NCBI GenBank assembly: GCA_026391835.1
Contig: JAPLDF010000076.1
Span: forward strand, 1 to 64,000
Source of the DNA: Bacteroidota bacterium
GTDB lineage: Bacteria > Bacteroidota > Bacteroidia > Bacteroidales > FEN-979
Length of the DNA: 64,000 bases
Direction: 5' to 3'
A program made the translations under genes and the position numbers. Shown here one piece after another: positions 60,291 through 64,000 of this stretch (position 1 is its first letter; each line of letters begins with the position of its first letter). The notes beneath the pieces are model-generated. The model made no database searches and was not told where the DNA came from. It saw only the letters and a program-made list of their open reading frames with translations.

Positions 60291-61301
60291 ATGAAGTTGA
60301 TGAGTATATTTTTCCCGCGTACAATTCTATTGATCAGTGGATTATTTGTTTCAACGATTTTATTCGCCCAGTATCCGCCCCCGGCAGGCCAGCCCGGTAC
60401 AACAGCCATGTATAAAGACAGTTCAGCGTTTATCGGCTGGGCCTCAACCTGCACCATCGAACGGGGATATATAAACATTTCGGATACGACAATCTTATAC
60501 AATGGGTCCAATAAATCCACCTATGGCAGCTATCTTTACGGCAGCGGCCCGGCAGATGAACTGGTTATCAGCCTTGGCGACAACGGTTCAGCCCTGCTTG
60601 GGTTTGATAACCCTATCGTAAACCGCACCGGTCCTGATTTTGCCATCTTTGAAAATTCCTTTGGCGATAGCTTCCTCGAACTTGGTTTTGTAGAGGTGAG
60701 TTCCGATGGCCAGCGCTTTGTCAGGTTCCCTTCGATCTCGCTGACTCCCGACACTGTACAGGTCAATACCTTTGATACCATCGATGCTACAAAAATAAAC
60801 AACCTGGCAGGGAAGTACAGGCATTCCTATGGTACACCGTTCGACCTGGACGATATCAGGGATAGTTCGGGAATCGACCTGCATAACATCATCCGGATGC
60901 GGATCGTCGATGCCGTCGGCTGCATCCAGGGGCCTTTTGCTACGCATGATTCACAGGGCCACAAGGTAAACGATCCCTGGCCGACTCCCTTTGATACCGG
61001 AGGCTTTGACCTTGATGCGGTAGGGGTGATCCACAACCAGACTGACGGGATGACCGACGAAGGAAACCTTTCGTCCATCCTGATCTATCCAAACCCGGTT
61101 ACTGATTTCGTTACCTTCGATACGCGCGGGTTTTCGAAAGTTAACCTGGTAATTTCCGATCCCGAAGGCAAAACCCTGGTTGAGTCCGTGGTATCCGGAA
61201 AAGTCAGTATCAATATGTCTGCATTCCTTCCCGGTATCTATTTTGCAGGCTTTACGCTCACCGATGGTACCTCTGTCAAAAAGAAAATCATTAAATATTA
61301 G
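60291..61301 (+). CDS. Secreted surface protein with T9SS sorting domain, cobalamin-locus type
   Basis: The start is MKLMSIFFPRTILLISGLFV, a signal peptide, giving 336 residues. The body (GPADELVISLGDNGSALLGF ... FAIFENSFGDSFLELGFVEV ... DPWPTPFDTGGFDLDAVGVI) matches a surface protein family frequently encoded beside TonB receptors and YncE-like propellers in Bacteroidota. The last 75 residues (SILIYPNPVTDFVTFDTRGF ... GIYFAGFTLTDGTSVKKKIIKY) form a type A sorting domain. It is the first gene of the unit with the receptor and lipoprotein genes downstream. Confidence 0.82.
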   Translation: MKLMSIFFPRTILLISGLFVSTILFAQYPPPAGQPGTTAMYKDSSAFIGWASTCTIERGYINISDTTILYNGSNKSTYGSYLYGSGPADELVISLGDNGSALLGFDNPIVNRTGPDFAIFENSFGDSFLELGFVEVSSDGQRFVRFPSISLTPDTVQVNTFDTIDATKINNLAGKYRHSYGTPFDLDDIRDSSGIDLHNIIRMRIVDAVGCIQGPFATHDSQGHKVNDPWPTPFDTGGFDLDAVGVIHNQTDGMTDEGNLSSILIYPNPVTDFVTFDTRGFSKVNLVISDPEGKTLVESVVSGKVSINMSAFLPGIYFAGFTLTDGTSVKKKIIKY

Positions 61302-63234
61302 TCTTCTGAGCAAGTACGCTATTTTTCTGCTGTATTCTTCCGGCCTTCTGTGTTTCCCGCTGTTTACGCATGCCCAAAACCTGAAGGATACACTGAGACT
61401 TCCTGAATTTGAGTTTAAATCCAATTTTATCATTGATAACCAGGGATTTAAACGGGTGAAAATGGATTCCACCCTTTTTATTCCCAACCTTAGTGCCGAC
61501 CTGTCAACCATCCTGTCGGAGCACTCTTCCATTTTTATTAAATCATATGGCAACGGCACACTGGCAACACCCTCGTTTCGGGGAACTTCGGCCCAGCATA
61601 CCCAGGTTGAATGGAACGGGATCAACCTGAACTCGCCAATGCTCGGCCAGATGGACTTTTCGCAGGTTCCGGTTGCCCAGTTCGACGGACTTGAAATACT
61701 CTATGGTGCTGCCGGGATATCAAGGACAAGTGGCGCCTTTGGTGGTGTAATTGACCTTGTTACGATGCCTGACTGGAACAACCGATTTAAGGCATATCTT
61801 GCACAGACCATTGCCAGTTTTGGCAATTATGTCACCAACTTCAATGTTGCTGCGGGGGGACGGTCGTTTCAATCGCATACAAAAGTCAACTATGCATCTG
61901 CCGTTAACAATTTCCCGTATACAAACGATTTTGGTGATGTTGTCAGCCAGCAGAATGCATCCTATACCGCATTCGGGTTGTCGCAGGAACTATTCTGGAA
62001 AGTGAAGGACAGACACCTTTTTTCAGCGAAGATCTGGTACTCCCGCGATGACCGGAACCTGCCCCCGACGACACAGGACGATCCGCAAAAAATTGAAACA
62101 TTAAAAGACAAGGCCCTTCGGGGTGTGGTTGAATATAAGCTGGTCGAATCTAAATGGAACCTCCTGGTGAGGTCAGCCCTGAACGACCAGTATATGAAGT
62201 ATACCAACAACGTGCTGGAACTTGAGTCTGTCCATCAATTTTACTCCTGGATCAACCGCGCCAGGTTTTCTTACAGTGGCGTCAGGAACCTGACCATCAG
62301 GCCGGGTGTTGATTTTGTCTACGACCGGGTAAATTCAGATGAGTACCAGGGAATCAAAACACGCACCACGACAAGCTTGTTCACGGAAATTAACTACAAC
62401 ATTACCCCAAAACTCAAATCATCACTGGTTTTGCGGGATGACCTGATCGATGGAAAATTCAGCCCGTTGATCCCCGCCCTCGGTGTCGAATACCGCCCGG
62501 CGGATAAAATTAATCTTGCCTTCTCAGCCAATCTAGCCAGGAACTACAGGTCCCCCACGTTGAACGAGCTTTATTGGAAAAACAGCGGCAACCCTGACCT
62601 GGCGCCGGAGACGAACTATTCCATTGAGGTTGGCAGTACCTATAATTTCAGGTCCAGGAACAATTTGTTTTACCTGGAAGCAAGCCTTGCCGGGTATTAC
62701 TCCTGGATATATGATATGATTGTATGGACGCCCATTGAGGGGAGCGGACTCTTCATACCTCAGAATGTCAGTGAAATACTTGCGCGTGGCATCGAACTGG
62801 GATTGAACCTCAACGGAACAGTTTGGGGATTTGATGTCGGGATGAAGAACAATTATAACTTTTGCCGGTCAACCTATGAAAAGGCCAGCTCCGGTTTTGA
62901 TAATAAGATTGGAAAGCAACAGCTTTATATCCCTGTAAACACCTTCAATACAACCATATCAATTGAAAGATGGAATTATTATTTTAACTATAATTTTACA
63001 TTTACAGGCGACAGGTTTACCGGGGTCGAAAACAATTCACTGATGCCCGGTTATAACTTGTCAAATATTTTTATTGGAAAGAATATCCATATCAAACATT
63101 TTATTTTATCTTTACAAATTGATATAAATAACCTGTTCAACCTCGACTATCAATCCATAAAAAACCGGCCAATGCCCGGAATCAATGGAGCATTCACGAT
63201 AAAACTGGCATTTTCAGGAACCAACAGGCCGTAG
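61264..63234 (+). CDS. TonB-dependent outer membrane receptor (BtuB-like)
   Basis: The start is ATG at 61264, 38 bp inside the preceding gene in another frame; it begins a signal peptide (KYAIFLLYSSGLLCFPLFTHA). The 656-residue product has a plug domain (DLSTILSEHSSIFIKSYGNG, SFRGTSAQHTQVEWNGINLN, GLEILYGAAGISRTSGAFGG) and a 22-strand barrel with VYDRVNSDEY and NLARNYRSPTLNELYWKNSG. It lacks the carboxypeptidase-like domain of SusC proteins, so it is a classical receptor for siderophore or cobalamin-type ligands. The propeller gene behind it points to cobalamin, by analogy with BtuB-BtuG pairs. Confidence 0.88.
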   Translation: MVPLSKRKSLNISLLSKYAIFLLYSSGLLCFPLFTHAQNLKDTLRLPEFEFKSNFIIDNQGFKRVKMDSTLFIPNLSADLSTILSEHSSIFIKSYGNGTLATPSFRGTSAQHTQVEWNGINLNSPMLGQMDFSQVPVAQFDGLEILYGAAGISRTSGAFGGVIDLVTMPDWNNRFKAYLAQTIASFGNYVTNFNVAAGGRSFQSHTKVNYASAVNNFPYTNDFGDVVSQQNASYTAFGLSQELFWKVKDRHLFSAKIWYSRDDRNLPPTTQDDPQKIETLKDKALRGVVEYKLVESKWNLLVRSALNDQYMKYTNNVLELESVHQFYSWINRARFSYSGVRNLTIRPGVDFVYDRVNSDEYQGIKTRTTTSLFTEINYNITPKLKSSLVLRDDLIDGKFSPLIPALGVEYRPADKINLAFSANLARNYRSPTLNELYWKNSGNPDLAPETNYSIEVGSTYNFRSRNNLFYLEASLAGYYSWIYDMIVWTPIEGSGLFIPQNVSEILARGIELGLNLNGTVWGFDVGMKNNYNFCRSTYEKASSGFDNKIGKQQLYIPVNTFNTTISIERWNYYFNYNFTFTGDRFTGVENNSLMPGYNLSNIFIGKNIHIKHFILSLQIDINNLFNLDYQSIKNRPMPGINGAFTIKLAFSGTNRP

Positions 63235-63257
63235 ATCGTTTAACAAATTACACGAAA

Positions 63258-64000
63258 GTGAAGAAAATTCGATGCTTAATATATAATTTCACGGTTCTCT
63301 GCTCTTTAATAGTTCTGTCCATACTTCCCTCCGCCTGCTCCAAAGACCCGATTCGTGAGAAGATCATAACGCCTCCCGATACCACCAAAGTCGCTACCTA
63401 CGAAAATGGAATTTTTATCGTCAACGAGGGAAATTACAATTGGGGAAATGCCTCGGTAACCTACCTTGACAATAAAGACAATACAGTCATCCAGGATATT
63501 TTCAACAAATCAAATAACCGGAGTCTCGGTGATGTGGCTGAATCAATGACAATTTCCGGAAACCTTGGCTACCTGCTGATCAACAACTCTAACAGGATCG
63601 AAGTGGTTTCACTGAAGGATTTTAAATCGGTGAGCACCATAACGGGACTTCATTCTCCCCGGTACCTCGAAGTAGTTGATTCATCTAAAGCCTATGCTAC
63701 CAACCTGCAAAACTATATTTCGGTCATAAACCTGAAAACCAATACAGTAAGCAGCACAATTCAAACGACAAGCTGGACCGAAAATTTGATCCGGTATGAC
63801 AGGTTTATGCTTGTAACGTCAATCGGCCGGTTCAGTGAGCCAACAGCCGTGCGCAAAGCACAGATTCTTGTCATTGATACCCAAACTGATGCCATTGTCG
63901 ACAGCATTCAATCCGGCAAAGAACCAATAGGCATTGTTATTGACAAAAAACAAAAAGTCTGGGTGCTGTGTTCAGGCGGTTATGATAACTTTGAAGCCCC
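63258..64000 (+). CDS. YncE/BtuG-like beta-propeller lipoprotein (3' partial)
   Basis: The reading frame starts at GTG 63258 (MKKIRCLIYNFTVLCSLIVL), has a lipobox in LPSACSKDP and stays open to the right edge, so about 247 residues are visible. Repeats such as NEGNYNWGNASVTYLDNKDN, GYLLINNSNRIEVVSLKDFK and KAYATNLQNYISVINLKTNT are YncE-type propeller blades. Bacteroides BtuG proteins of this kind cap the BtuB receptor and bind cobalamin tightly at the cell surface. The gene is absent from the ORF track because no ATG or stop bounds it. Confidence 0.85.
   Translation, partial: MKKIRCLIYNFTVLCSLIVLSILPSACSKDPIREKIITPPDTTKVATYENGIFIVNEGNYNWGNASVTYLDNKDNTVIQDIFNKSNNRSLGDVAESMTISGNLGYLLINNSNRIEVVSLKDFKSVSTITGLHSPRYLEVVDSSKAYATNLQNYISVINLKTNTVSSTIQTTSWTENLIRYDRFMLVTSIGRFSEPTAVRKAQILVIDTQTDAIVDSIQSGKEPIGIVIDKKQKVWVLCSGGYDNFEA

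Noticed and set aside
1-64000. tRNA or rRNA genes
   Set aside because: No cloverleaf-like or rRNA-like sequence was noticed in the intergenic gaps by eye; a tRNAscan-SE run would settle it.

Overview
The window reads as a chromosomal segment of a Bacteroidota bacterium, probably a free-living or environmental member related to Bacteroidales. Four proteins carry type IX secretion C-terminal sorting domains. Several promoters match the Bacteroidota pattern (a TTG or TTTG -33 box, about 19-20 bp, then TAnnTTTG). Most genes lack a Shine-Dalgarno sequence. The rpmG-DUF4295-ftsY-rimO cluster is typical of the phylum. No rRNA, tRNA, CRISPR array, prophage or insertion sequence was recognised.

Layout. 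1-8.1 kb: two secreted T9SS proteins, a stand-alone receiver protein, a LuxR-type response regulator translationally coupled to a TPR sensor kinase, and an outer-membrane barrel protein. 8.2-25.9 kb: an M64 peptidase, a DMT exporter, then carbohydrate and peptide genes (GH92 alpha-mannosidase, GH2 beta-mannosidase, galactokinase, PPK2 kinase, mutarotase plus prolyl oligopeptidase), an SDR, an EXPERA/TMEM97-like membrane protein, an M23 peptidase and a metallophosphoesterase. 26-44.4 kb: a glycan-utilisation block without SusC/SusD genes. It holds an SSS symporter, a small membrane protein, MGMT, a TIM-barrel/SUMF1 fusion, and two minus-strand operons: MGH1-like, GH172, CAP-SPOR; and HAD, GATase-debranching fusion, MGH1-like paralogue, atypical SDR. 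44.5-47 kb: a radical SAM protein and a C1 peptidase. 47.2-50.04 kb: an odd two-gene cassette. 50-55.9 kb: aat, a class III aminotransferase, an SDR, a T9SS beta-propeller protein and xerD. 55.9-60.2 kb: rpmG, DUF4295, ftsY, rimO, a YwqK-like protein, a thioesterase and a small lipoprotein. 60.3-64 kb: a T9SS surface protein, a TonB-dependent receptor and a truncated YncE/BtuG-like propeller lipoprotein, which together look like a cobalamin-type uptake locus.

Most unusual features. (1) The 47.2-50.04 kb cassette has an E. coli-like promoter (TTGACA, 17 bp, TATATT) and perfect AGGAGG ribosome binding sites at both genes. It encodes a metzincin-like protein without a signal peptide and a 97-residue partner, separated by two GC-rich hairpins. 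(2) Two consecutive promoters near the two-component system share a palindromic GTAGATCTAC-type operator and identical spacing. (3) At least nine intergenic loci carry 7-8 bp tandem repeats of several sequence families, and four copies of a GC-rich hairpin repeat occur in the same orientation; many abut or overlap stop codons.
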